Shown: positions 41,800 through 51,475 of the stretch, in pieces | How the letters are laid out: every line of letters starts with the position of its first letter | Numbering within the stretch: the stretch's first letter is position 1 | Source of the DNA: Candidatus Thiodiazotropha sp. | GTDB lineage: Bacteria > Pseudomonadota > Gammaproteobacteria > Chromatiales > Chromatiaceae | NCBI GenBank assembly: GCA_023838465.1 | Contig: JAIVEQ010000016.1 | Location: forward strand, 1 to 64,000 | Direction: 5' to 3' | Length of the DNA: 64,000 nucleotides | The notes under the pieces: model-generated | Database searches by the model: none | The model's input: the letters and a program-made list of their open reading frames with translations, nothing else | What the model was told of the DNA's origin: nothing | Translations under genes and position numbers: made by a program

Positions 41800-42579
41800 A
41801 TGAGTAAAACAACTGATTTTCCGTATTTCAAACTCTGGTTTATTTATGAGCATCCTGTCGACTATATATCTGATAGAGACATAGTCTGGACTGACTTCGA
41901 TGAACTCGAGTGGTCTCAGCAGCATACGCTGATAAACGCAATCATTACCTTGGGTGAAGAGTTAGGTTTAGATGTCAGGACAAAATTCGCTTTACTACCA
42001 AACGATGATGACCATCGTCACCCTGGCTTCCGACTGATCTGGTCTGATGATGACGAAAATCGCTATTTCTATTACGTCGTGTATTTGTTCTTACAAAGAA
42101 TAACTAGTCGATGTGATGATGAGACTCGTGATTTATTTTTCGAGTACGAGCTATCTGAGTGGCAATATGCTTTATTAGAGAGGGCTATCAATAGATTCCT
42201 TATTACCCTCGGTGGGAAGAGTATAAAGATACCATTTCAACTCAAGAGTGAAGAGGAATGCATTCTAAAGTTATCAGGCCAATTCGCACCAAAACCAAGG
42301 AAAAATAGTCCGCAAGATGGTACAGTTAAGGCAAATGGATTGGTCGAAACACTCAGTAGAAACAAGCGTTTCGTGGAAATTCTTTCGAAAGATGGCGATG
42401 AGCTCCGCTTAAGCATCAACGTTGAGTTCTTCTTCTGGCAACTGCATAGTCACCATGGTACTGATGAATGGTGTGAGTTTATCTGGAGCGAGATCTACAA
42501 TGATGCTGGAAAACAGACGCGAACGCTCACAGGTTTTCGGGTGCTAGAAAGTGCCGAAGAGTATCCGGAAGTAATATAA
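41800..42579 (+). CDS. Hypothetical protein
   Basis: From the ATG at 41,800 (AAGAGGG upstream) the protein is 259 aa, acidic and rich in aromatic residues (FKLWFIYEHPVDYISD, RYFYYVVYLFLQR). It has no signal peptide or membrane helix. No motif recognised. An earlier in-frame start at 41,761 lacks a ribosome site. It stands alone between long non-coding stretches. Confidence 0.6.
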   Translation: MSKTTDFPYFKLWFIYEHPVDYISDRDIVWTDFDELEWSQQHTLINAIITLGEELGLDVRTKFALLPNDDDHRHPGFRLIWSDDDENRYFYYVVYLFLQRITSRCDDETRDLFFEYELSEWQYALLERAINRFLITLGGKSIKIPFQLKSEEECILKLSGQFAPKPRKNSPQDGTVKANGLVETLSRNKRFVEILSKDGDELRLSINVEFFFWQLHSHHGTDEWCEFIWSEIYNDAGKQTRTLTGFRVLESAEEYPEVI

Positions 42580-43200
42580 TGCTCAAGAATTCAGCACTCT
42601 CTAATTAATTAGAGATACTGTCACGCTTTGCTTAAGGAGTCATCCTGAAGAATTAGAGAGTATGACTTCTTTGCGACCATAGCAGACCCATTGTATTTGT
42701 GGTCGCTGTTTGCGACATCAAGATTGAAATCGACCGCTGTCGACCCGAAGCGGACGTAGGGATAACCTGTCATAATTGTTTGGGAGCTGACTTGTGTAAC
42801 CTCGGGCGAGCTACGAGAATTCCCGTCAGTTTAGTGTCTAATCTAATACAGGAGACGCTAGGGAGGAGTAGATAAATATATGTGTACGCGTGGAGGTGAT
42901 AACAATAAACGTAACAGCCGAAGCGCCTACGTCGAGTATGTTTTCTGCGACGTGAAGCATTTGTGTATGGTCCGTTGACGAGATTTGCTTATTGGGTTGT
43001 CATATAGGTTTAGAGAGGTAGTCAGAACCGAGATCTATACTGACTGGTTGACGGTAGATGAGATACGTTATTTGATAATGTTGATTTTCATTACAAACCA
43101 ACTATGCTATTTCTTTAAAGTAGGATATAATTGGATAAAAAGTCTGGCACGCAGGATAGGTCGAGAAAAATAAGCACCTGAATGAAGAGGGGGACGACCC
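42580..43200. other. Non-coding stretch
   Basis: 621 bases with only short frames. A frame at 42,985-43,173 has hydrophobic content but no ribosome site and is not called. No RNA gene or repeat recognised. Confidence 0.35.
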
Positions 43201-43557
43201 ATGGAGATACGGGGCGGGCTGGAGGCCATAATTTTGGGCCATCCTTCCCAAGGTACATCGGACGATCTTGATACGTTGATCATTGACTTCATCGATCAAG
43301 TTAAGAATTATCTTGAGCTCACAGTACTGGAGCTCCCTCTCAAGGCGACCGTACCGACAATAATAACAGCACCCCTATTCATGATGTTGACCAAAAGTGT
43401 CATTCCGCAGGCGTGCCTTAAACACACCTCTCCAAAGACCTATAAACGCCCACAAATGAAAGAACTTGCGGTCTCAAATGTGTCAACAAAGATTCATTAT
43501 GTGCCGGATCACAATCCAGACAAGGCATACATGAATCAGATGCGGAAGACCCGATAG
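43201..43557 (+). CDS. Hypothetical small protein (uncertain)
   Basis: The 118-aa frame begins after GAAGAGGGGGACGACCC, a plausible but long-spaced ribosome site. The first 60 residues look folded (DDLDTLIIDFIDQVKNYLEL), while the tail is basic and irregular, so it may be a fragment. No family recognised. Confidence 0.3.
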   Translation: MEIRGGLEAIILGHPSQGTSDDLDTLIIDFIDQVKNYLELTVLELPLKATVPTIITAPLFMMLTKSVIPQACLKHTSPKTYKRPQMKELAVSNVSTKIHYVPDHNPDKAYMNQMRKTR

Positions 43558-43745
43558 AGGAACTACTTTACGTAGTTTATTAGTCATCGATGAAACAATA
43601 TTTGCTGATTTTGAGCATGCAGTTAACAATGGCTGGATAGTGAGGCAGATTCTGTTCGATTACCTTAGATTGCTCCTCTTGGGCTAATTACATATAACGA
43701 ATAGTGACTTATTCATTTAGTAACTCGTGGATTGTTGAGGTTATT

Positions 43746-44216
43746 ATGAAAAATCATTTTCTCTCACCTATATTACTCTTTATTTCTCTAAGTGTACTAT
43801 TCCCGGTATCTGTTAGCGCAGACTGTCCACCCTGCGGTCCTGACTTCTGTAAGAATGAATCACGTTACCCAGTTGCGTTGTCATCAAAGAAACAACGACT
43901 CTTGCAACATGATTATCCTGAATATCTCGTTAACCTCCTTGATAAAGGTAGTGCCTGCGTTGCTCGTGTAGAACGCTCACCGGATGGATTTTCGATACAA
44001 CGCGTGATGCCGAATGGAAATTGGACGATCTCCTCTTGGTCTGCAGATGGTGAGAGAAAGGCAGATCAGGATCTCATAGCGGGTCGACTTAAATCCTTCG
44101 CCATGTTTAATAATCAGCATGCATTCGCTTGTTGTGGCGATCCCGACTATAAAGAACGACAAGACTATGATTATGCCCTAGATATCAATAAATCTATAGC
44201 CATAGTTAAGAACTAG
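43746..44216 (+). CDS. Secreted small protein with Cys pairs
   Basis: From the ATG at 43,746 the protein is 156 aa, with a clear signal peptide (hydrophobic FLSPILLFISLSVLFPV, cleavage about SVSA/DC). The mature part starts DCPPCGPDFCKN and has a late ACCGD, consistent with disulfides in the periplasm or outside. The later start is chosen over 43,704 because the signal peptide then begins properly. Function unknown. It precedes the large secreted-protein operon by 268 bases. Confidence 0.65.
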   Translation: MKNHFLSPILLFISLSVLFPVSVSADCPPCGPDFCKNESRYPVALSSKKQRLLQHDYPEYLVNLLDKGSACVARVERSPDGFSIQRVMPNGNWTISSWSADGERKADQDLIAGRLKSFAMFNNQHAFACCGDPDYKERQDYDYALDINKSIAIVKN

Positions 44217-44484
44217 TATTTATACGAATTTCCAATACATCATTATAGTGCGTTTATTGATCATGCAGCACGAATCCAGACATCCTTACCGCTGACCCGG
44301 ACATTCTCGGGTGTCATGGGGCGGGTATTATGTACTACGTATTGAATACGAGGAGACTACCTCTAACACACTATATTGTATTTTTTCTTTGATTCTGGAT
44401 TTCGTATCTTGTAATGATTATTGCTAGCCGTATGTATTTTCGATAAATAAAATTAATAACAAATAGTACAGGGAGTGGATATAT

Positions 44485-47400
44485 ATGTTAATTCGATCTA
44501 TTTGTTTGGGCGTCTTAGGCATCTTCTTTTCAGCTGGGCAATCTATTGCAGCACAGAGCGATAGCTATCGATGTCCTGTCAACAAAGACAATCTAAAAAA
44601 AGAATTCCCACATGCCTATACGCAGGACAATGGAGAAGACTTGATTGATTGCACAGATCGCAGCAGCACTTCTGACAGCACATTGTTGTCACGGTTTCCA
44701 GCTGACACGTTAGTATGTAAATTAACCCATGAAATAATCATCAAGTCTGCTATAGCACCCGAGCAATCTACGTCTTTCTGTTTCTTCATTGATGATGGCG
44801 TAACTAAAATCTACAGAAAACGCGATACCGGAGACCAGAAATACGTTCGATTTAAGTACACGGATAAAGCAAAATCGAATGATACCAGCGAAAAAACACT
44901 GATAGTTAGCCCCTTGCCTAATAAAGGCTGCTCGGGATGGGACGATTGCGATACGTCGTGGCTAATTGGTAAACCCAAGAACACAATCCTGACTCCCTCT
45001 GGATACTTCGCCCGACTTCCATTCATAAATGAAAACGCACGGTTTCTGGAACCAACGATAGTATCAAGCAAGTTCAACGGTAATATTAGTGAGGCAATTA
45101 TTGTTTCAGTGAATAGCTACAGTTTGGAGCTCAAAAGTAAAGCTGGAAAGCAAGAAATAGGCAGACTTGAGATAACTATGGACAGTATCTTTGGTGAGCG
45201 TGCCTTAGTAACCGTGCCATTGGCTGCGCCTGAGAACTATGATGATACCCCCGGAACGCTAGGCCTGATGATTGAGCTAGCCCTAGCCAAGAAACTCATA
45301 GCTGACGAGCGGTTTTTACGCGGTGTACAATTCAAGGCATTCAAAGATGATAAATGTAATCCCAGTAATCAAGAACCTTGTGGTATTTACAACAAATACG
45401 ACGAAGCACTAGACACTCTACCCCAATGCATCTCGAAAAAAGGAGAAAGCAAACCAAAGCATGATTGTACTTCTCTCAAAAAGTCGCAACAAGCTACATT
45501 GAAGCTCGCTCGTGCAGACATCCTGTACAGGAAGAAGTTACTGCGGCATGGTTACGCATTTATTGGGAGCCACAGATCGTTAAGTCCAACTACACCACAT
45601 CAAGAACTGATCAAGATGCGGGACTTATTAGAACGTATGCGATCCGCTTCTGAACGCATGGAAAAATGGGAATTTCGTTCTGCTGGCTTACAGTTGAAGG
45701 ATGTTGATAATGAGGCAAAGCGAATCTATCAAATGGGGCAAATTAATTCTCAACAGAGTACGGCGAATATCCAAGACGTTAAAAGCAGTAACCATGATGC
45801 TGCTATCAAATCTTACGAGGCCAGATTAGAGTACTTAAAATCCTATATGCAAGAGTTGAGTGATCGCTCAGATAAGCTTTCAAAAGACCAGGATAACTTA
45901 AACTCTCAAGCGGGAGCTTTGATTCAATCTGGAATAGCTGCTGCTACTGGGCTTCCGGTCAACGAAATAAAGGCACTTTCACAAGGTAATGTAGAAGCCG
46001 CAGTTAAAGACTACGTGAAAAGTCAGGCCGGCAACCACGTCAAACAGTTAGGCAAGGATTTACTAGCAAATAGCGAGATAGCGAAATCCGTGAGCGTGGC
46101 GTACAGCGAATTTCGTGAAAAGGAAGCCGAAATTAAGAAGGTTGTTAAAAACATGCAGCAGTACAAACGCGAATTTGATAATCTTCGCAATAAATTTGAT
46201 CAAACCGTTGAGTACGCCAAACTTAATGCGGCAGAGATACAGGAAAGAATAGGACAAAAATTATACGAAGAAATTGAAGAAGCAAGAAAAGAGATTGATG
46301 GAATTGTAGAGTCTACTAAACCCGTAGGAACACTTCTAAAAGCTGCGCACAAATCAATACAAACTGAACACGATAAATTAAGGAAATACAACCAATCACT
46401 GCTTGCATTAACTGTAAATATCAAAATTACAAAACAAGAAGCACATAAATTAAAGGCAGAAATAACAGAGCAACTACTAGCAAATATAAAAAAAGATGAG
46501 TTTATTACGTTGAGCTCACAGATCCTTTCTATTATTGAGCACATTGATAACCCCCAATTAATGCACAAACACCTGGTGAGTTTGTACCCCAATATATTGG
46601 AGGTACCGCAACTGAAGTCAGTCATTGATAGTGCAGACTCGAAACTACGAGATCGCATTAGAGCTGAATTACTCAAGTTAAAACATGAATCACATTACGC
46701 TGGTGGGCCCGTAGTAGTTTATTACGACAAGCACAGTAAAATGATACACATAAGACTTAATGATGGCGGTAATTATGGCAGCGTAGCTTATAAAGATATT
46801 ATTGAAGAGCTTTATAGATCCGCTCCAACCGGTGAGATTGAAGAACTGCGTGCAGTGATTATGGCCGTAAAAGATCATATCGAAGATACCACTCTATTTT
46901 TACTCGTTAACAGAATGCGAGGCATTGATTACTTCACTGCAGAGATTGATCGTAAATTGCGGGAAACCATAGATGATAATCTCTTGAAGAAAGAATGGGA
47001 ACGATTGAGGAAGAACCCGTTATTTAATGCGAAGAGTATTAAAAACGCACCCGCTTATTCAGTTGCAGCTCAAGTGGCCTATCAGAAATCACCGACGGCA
47101 AAAGAACCACCTGCACCACCGCCTAAGACTCCAACTAACGACAGCAGTGCGTCGAGCAATACTGGGATGAGCCCAGAAGCTAATCTAGCATTAACCACAG
47201 CATTGAATGCAGCATTTCCAGGAGCAGGCATAGCGCTTCAGCTTGGGCAGACCTGGGCGTCAATGGACGCGAACCGTGAATTACTAGACTCCCTAGAAAA
47301 TGAAATGGTCCAGGCCACTGCTGAACACTACCAACTGGTTGACTCAATCAATAAAGCCAATATCGGCAGTGTTATCGCGAAACTCGAACGTGAACGTGCA

Positions 47401-48669
47401 TTAGCCCTCGCTGAGGCCACTAAAGCGCAACTCGAACAATACAATTTCAAAATGGATCTCGTGCATGACCAAAGCAAGTATTTAGACCAGCTCCTACGAC
47501 TCTATAGACCGTATTTCTTCTACAATGCAGAAATGTTGCGTGAAAGGTTTGAAGCCTTTGACAGATCTCTATCGATATGGTCTAGCGGTGAGCCAAGCTC
47601 CGGCTTCTTAGCACAACAAATACAGAATGACCCACGTAACACTCGCCTTGCTCTAGACTCTGAAATACATTTGTTCGGTTGGCTTAACAGAGAGCGTGAG
47701 GCCACCAAAACCGATCCTCATCATCTTGTCAATCATTGGCAACAATTAGTCGCTTTAGCAGACGAATATTGCGCAGATTATAGCTGTAAACCCGGCACGG
47801 GTACATTGGGTAATATCGCAACCACTTTACCCTTACGACTATTTAAAGATATAGCTGGCAATGATGAGTGGGATAACTTTTTAAAGTGGAGAGATTCAGA
47901 AGACAGGGTTGTTGCACATACTTTTCCTTTGACGTTAACGACTGCACATAAGCTAGTGCCCCGTGATTATGTCAATGTACGTTTATTAGATGTTAATATT
48001 GTGCCTGTCACAAGAAATGGTGCGAAACTTAATGGCAATATCCTCCAACTCAAACACACAGGCTACTCGAAGATTCCCCATATAGATCCAGATGGAATGC
48101 TAGAGTGGCTAGATGAGCAATTACTACCCAGCACTAGTATGCCGCCTAGTAATAACTATCCATTTGATCTAAATGCCTTAGCTGAGCGTTTTCAGACTCA
48201 GGTCAATCAAGCGAGTCTTTTGTCTTTGCGAGGATTTGAGGGGTACGGCCTTTACGGCAATTACGAGCTATCTATCAATGACACTGCGTTAGTAGATCAA
48301 ATTGAAGATTTTGAGGTGCAAATCGCTTTTATCTACCAACAATCGGATGACTACCTTACTGAAGGGGATTTGTTCAGCAGACTTCTAGAGCTAGGTGAGC
48401 CCTGCAAAGAAACCAAATACGACGGCAAAACCTTAGAAACGAATTGTTCGGCTTTCGTAGATGTAACCATACGCAAACAAAAGGATGACGGCTCATGTAG
48501 CCCTCACGCTTCAACGGTTCGTCTTACAAAGCCGGCCCTCATACAAACGTGGCTAGACACTACAGAGACCACACTGAGTAAAGGAGACCAACCGAATAAT
48601 ACCCTTAAGCAAAACGGGCTCGCCTGTGTTAACGCTGATGTGACTGTATTGGAAGGAGTCACACAATGA
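44485..48669 (+). CDS. Large secreted coiled-coil protein
   Basis: The 1,394-aa protein has a signal peptide (LIRSICLGVLGIFFSAGQSIAA). After an N-terminal globular part (residues about 25-330) come long heptad-rich helices (about 370-860). A proline-rich linker (PPAPPPKTP) and a small glycine/alanine stretch (TTALNAAFPGAGIALQLG, about 905-925) follow, then a helical segment and a beta-rich C-terminal domain with Cys pairs. This layout resembles exported pore-forming or surface toxins, but no motif proves it. GGGAGTGG upstream supports the start. The stop overlaps the next gene (ATGA), so the two are coupled. Confidence 0.7.
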   Translation: MLIRSICLGVLGIFFSAGQSIAAQSDSYRCPVNKDNLKKEFPHAYTQDNGEDLIDCTDRSSTSDSTLLSRFPADTLVCKLTHEIIIKSAIAPEQSTSFCFFIDDGVTKIYRKRDTGDQKYVRFKYTDKAKSNDTSEKTLIVSPLPNKGCSGWDDCDTSWLIGKPKNTILTPSGYFARLPFINENARFLEPTIVSSKFNGNISEAIIVSVNSYSLELKSKAGKQEIGRLEITMDSIFGERALVTVPLAAPENYDDTPGTLGLMIELALAKKLIADERFLRGVQFKAFKDDKCNPSNQEPCGIYNKYDEALDTLPQCISKKGESKPKHDCTSLKKSQQATLKLARADILYRKKLLRHGYAFIGSHRSLSPTTPHQELIKMRDLLERMRSASERMEKWEFRSAGLQLKDVDNEAKRIYQMGQINSQQSTANIQDVKSSNHDAAIKSYEARLEYLKSYMQELSDRSDKLSKDQDNLNSQAGALIQSGIAAATGLPVNEIKALSQGNVEAAVKDYVKSQAGNHVKQLGKDLLANSEIAKSVSVAYSEFREKEAEIKKVVKNMQQYKREFDNLRNKFDQTVEYAKLNAAEIQERIGQKLYEEIEEARKEIDGIVESTKPVGTLLKAAHKSIQTEHDKLRKYNQSLLALTVNIKITKQEAHKLKAEITEQLLANIKKDEFITLSSQILSIIEHIDNPQLMHKHLVSLYPNILEVPQLKSVIDSADSKLRDRIRAELLKLKHESHYAGGPVVVYYDKHSKMIHIRLNDGGNYGSVAYKDIIEELYRSAPTGEIEELRAVIMAVKDHIEDTTLFLLVNRMRGIDYFTAEIDRKLRETIDDNLLKKEWERLRKNPLFNAKSIKNAPAYSVAAQVAYQKSPTAKEPPAPPPKTPTNDSSASSNTGMSPEANLALTTALNAAFPGAGIALQLGQTWASMDANRELLDSLENEMVQATAEHYQLVDSINKANIGSVIAKLERERALALAEATKAQLEQYNFKMDLVHDQSKYLDQLLRLYRPYFFYNAEMLRERFEAFDRSLSIWSSGEPSSGFLAQQIQNDPRNTRLALDSEIHLFGWLNREREATKTDPHHLVNHWQQLVALADEYCADYSCKPGTGTLGNIATTLPLRLFKDIAGNDEWDNFLKWRDSEDRVVAHTFPLTLTTAHKLVPRDYVNVRLLDVNIVPVTRNGAKLNGNILQLKHTGYSKIPHIDPDGMLEWLDEQLLPSTSMPPSNNYPFDLNALAERFQTQVNQASLLSLRGFEGYGLYGNYELSINDTALVDQIEDFEVQIAFIYQQSDDYLTEGDLFSRLLELGEPCKETKYDGKTLETNCSAFVDVTIRKQKDDGSCSPHASTVRLTKPALIQTWLDTTETTLSKGDQPNNTLKQNGLACVNADVTVLEGVTQ

Positions 48670-49907
48670 ATAATAACCAAGCCATCCATAGAGCCGTGTT
48701 CTTTTTGTTTACAACAATATTGCATGAACTCTTACTAGGCATGGGGCTAGCGAATGCGCAAACTTATACGGGTAGGGTTAACGTAATCAATAATAAACCT
48801 GTATACATACAGCTTAATCCTAATGTAATGATCATGCCTGGTGAGGAGGTGACGTTTAAGGCCAGCGGCAGCGTCGATGTGAACCATCAACATTATGAGG
48901 TTCGGCGGTGTAAATACTTTGGTCTAAAGTGCTGGTATGAGAAACGTTCAGTACCGAACTTTAGGGAAGTAAACGAGTTTACGATAAAAGTAGATTTAGT
49001 TGCTTCGGACGGCACGGTAAAATCCTCAACAGAAAAGGTAACGGGAGGGAACGACCCATTCAAATTATCGTACACAGCTGATAACAATAGCTTCACCAGT
49101 CCCGCCAAAATAAACGCGTATCTCATATATCCACACCAACAAATGAATAGGACGCCCTGTAAAGGTAGGCCTCGTTTTTGCAGTCAAGGAGAAATAACGA
49201 TTAGCACAAACGCCTTAGCAGTAGATATAGAACAAAGATTAAACCGCTTAGAAGAAGAACTCACAGACAACTTTGCTAACCTTGATCCGGTAGTCGTGCG
49301 CTCCGATCTATTTATAGATCCATTGTTAAGAGATACCGATTCAAAGCGAAAAGATGTTCAAAAAATATTTGTGGAAAAACTAGGCTTACACGCAGATAAA
49401 AAAGACTATGCCCGCAAGGTAGTGGATATTGCTAAATACGCAAGATCATTGCATAAAAACAAAGAGCAAGTTACGATATTGAACAACTACATATTCGAGG
49501 CTTATGTGAATTTAGGTGACTACAAGAAAATTGTTAATGAGGGTGGAAATAATTTAAAAACAGCTAAGGATTCATGCGAAAATCTTCCTGGTACCAGCAA
49601 ACAATGCATCGAGTACAGCAAAATGCTCAGGTTGAATGCGATTGGATGGATGGAGCAGAAGGCTCGTTACTCCTCAACCGAAATACGAGTGGCTCTTGGG
49701 CTTCTGGAAAGTGGTGTTGAGGTATTAGAACCTGGGAGTATGGACACTAAGCAAAAATGTAATGTCCACAAAGTGGCTTGCGAGCTCCTTTCTGCACACT
49801 ATATAGACTTGGCAAGAATGCTAACAATATTAAGGACGTCGCCTGAGCTCGAAAAAGCGGAAGAATATCTAACCAGCGCACTAAAGGTACAAAGATTTCT
49901 CAATTGA
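48666..49907 (+). CDS. Secreted partner protein of the coiled-coil operon
   Basis: The 413-aa protein has a signal peptide ending near GLANA/QT. Residues about 32-180 look like a beta-sandwich with a galactose-binding-lectin flavour (YTGRVNVINNKPVYIQLNPN, MPGEEVTFKASGSV). The rest is helical with repeats like TPR (LNNYIFEAYVNLGDYKKIVNEG; ATRYSSTEIRVALGLLESG type). Coupled translation with the upstream 1,394-aa protein suggests the two act together, perhaps with this one as the carbohydrate-binding or chaperone subunit. Function inferred from shape only. Confidence 0.6.
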   Translation: MNNNQAIHRAVFFLFTTILHELLLGMGLANAQTYTGRVNVINNKPVYIQLNPNVMIMPGEEVTFKASGSVDVNHQHYEVRRCKYFGLKCWYEKRSVPNFREVNEFTIKVDLVASDGTVKSSTEKVTGGNDPFKLSYTADNNSFTSPAKINAYLIYPHQQMNRTPCKGRPRFCSQGEITISTNALAVDIEQRLNRLEEELTDNFANLDPVVVRSDLFIDPLLRDTDSKRKDVQKIFVEKLGLHADKKDYARKVVDIAKYARSLHKNKEQVTILNNYIFEAYVNLGDYKKIVNEGGNNLKTAKDSCENLPGTSKQCIEYSKMLRLNAIGWMEQKARYSSTEIRVALGLLESGVEVLEPGSMDTKQKCNVHKVACELLSAHYIDLARMLTILRTSPELEKAEEYLTSALKVQRFLN

Positions 49908-50100
49908 GAAGAAGATCATGCTAGGACACACAGTCCTTTGCCAATGTAAGTGACCGGCCAGATACGGATATAGATTAAAAGTCAAATGCTCTTCTTCGAT
50001 AGACATTCAATTGAATATTTTGTCTTCAGATTCCTCTCCGATGACGCGTACAGCAGAACTTCAACTCCAGAATATTTTAGAGCGTAGTAAGACTATTGTC

Positions 50101-50838
50101 TCACCGGTTGCGCTCTATCCACATCAAAAGATGTTTGCCCGACCATTTCTTGGCGGTATAGGATGAAGAAAGAGAAACAGATGCGTTGTATTGCTCATCA
50201 CCTGAGGTAATTTCGTCACTACACATATTAAAGACTTTATCATTCGTTTTAATAGCAGAATTCAAAACGAGCATCTTCTCACTCATAGCTGAAATAGTTT
50301 GGTTGGTGGGTAAGGAAGAACCGAGTCCCAAAATAGTGACAATGTGGCCGCTGGCGTAAATATCATTATTTAATTGGTTTACGGATGTCATGATCGGCTG
50401 CTTGACGAGTAATGCAGACAACGCACTTCCCATCGTTGAGGCGGACGTCATATTCGTTATCTGTGCGATTTTTTTATAGTAATCGTCAGGGTTATTCGGG
50501 TAATACAATTTTAACTTAAGATTATTGGACGACGCTCGTTTTACTGCAGCGGCCCACGCAGTGTGGTGGTAGGTGCTAATACTCTTACCATCAGCCTGTC
50601 GTTCGGCCACATACTGATTTATTTCTTTTCTTATATTTTGTTCCAATGCCCTTAGTTGTTTTGGTGTGGTGACTTCGGTGTGCCAAAGACCGGATTGTGC
50701 CAACGTAAACGCAATTGAGTAGGACTGGCAAGTGTTTGAGGTGGATTGTGGATTTGGGTCTAGTACAAGGTTTTGTATGGCTGTCACGCTGGTTGTAAAT
50801 GAGAGTGCTGTGAAAAAAGCGAGAGATTTTATGAACAT
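50101..50838 (-). CDS. Secreted papain-like cysteine peptidase (putative)
   Basis: The 245-aa protein has a signal peptide (FIKSLAFFTALSFTTSVTA, cleavage near residue 20). A Cys at the start of a helix (SNTCQSYSIAF, C37), a His at the start of a strand (ASGHIVTILGL, H165) and an Asn in a following strand (LVLNSAI, N193) have the order and spacing of a papain-like triad. No named family recognised. The gene is convergent with the secreted-protein operon, with 193 bases between them. Confidence 0.55.
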   Translation of the reverse strand: MFIKSLAFFTALSFTTSVTAIQNLVLDPNPQSTSNTCQSYSIAFTLAQSGLWHTEVTTPKQLRALEQNIRKEINQYVAERQADGKSISTYHHTAWAAAVKRASSNNLKLKLYYPNNPDDYYKKIAQITNMTSASTMGSALSALLVKQPIMTSVNQLNNDIYASGHIVTILGLGSSLPTNQTISAMSEKMLVLNSAIKTNDKVFNMCSDEITSGDEQYNASVSLSSSYTAKKWSGKHLLMWIERNR

Positions 50839-51475
50839 ATTCTTTCCTTGTTACTAAGGGTAACCACTTTGAGTGAGAGGTTAAATCATATTGTCAGGCC
50901 ACCAACTATTCACAAATGACAGGTGGTAAAGCTATGTGGTGAAACCCGGTTATAGTGATCTCGCCACTGGTTGATGAGTTGCCTAGCATCAGGTATTGGC
51001 AATGAAAGATAATACGAACACATTATATGTAGGTGGTATATATCTAGGATCCTCAAATATACTACATCATTATTAAGTTTATACTACTATAGTACGTTGT
51101 TTTTATAACGTATTTGCAGACTATTCTCCAACTCATTTAAACAGCCCCCGGGCTCCACCCATGGATCATTCAGACCAGCATCTCGGCGGGTTATGTGTTT
51201 ATTGTGGATCCCAAAATTTATCATGTTCAAATCCACCGAAGACCTCTCGCTGCGCTTGAGATGTAGGATTGCTATTTAGCCCTGTATACATGTTACGTCC
51301 CGAGCTACTGGGAGTCCGCTTTTGGCCGAAAGCGCTATATTGCAGTGCAGTATATCGGCGTCCGCTATTGCACATCATCTGTCTAGACTGTGGTTAGAGA
51401 AGTTTCAAATAACTAGATTTACCGACACTCAAAATCTACGCCTTCACGCTTCCAAGCTATTCACGAGTATAAGGG
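50839..51475. other. Non-coding stretch between peptidase and recombinase genes
   Basis: 637 bases, mostly AT-rich, with no supported gene. It contains an upstream region for the leftward peptidase gene and the end of the leftward recombinase gene. Near 51,320-51,380 there are GC-rich short repeats (GCTATATTGCAGTGCAGTATA), of unknown meaning. Confidence 0.4.

Noticed and set aside
42985..43173. A 62-codon frame with a hydrophobic segment
   Set aside because: It has no ribosome site and no recognisable family; hydrophobic runs are common by chance in AT-rich DNA.
51140..51165. Possible second tRNA-end or att copy in a GC-rich CCCGGGCTCCACCC stretch
   Set aside because: It does not match the 20-base end at 57,022 and no T-arm precedes it.
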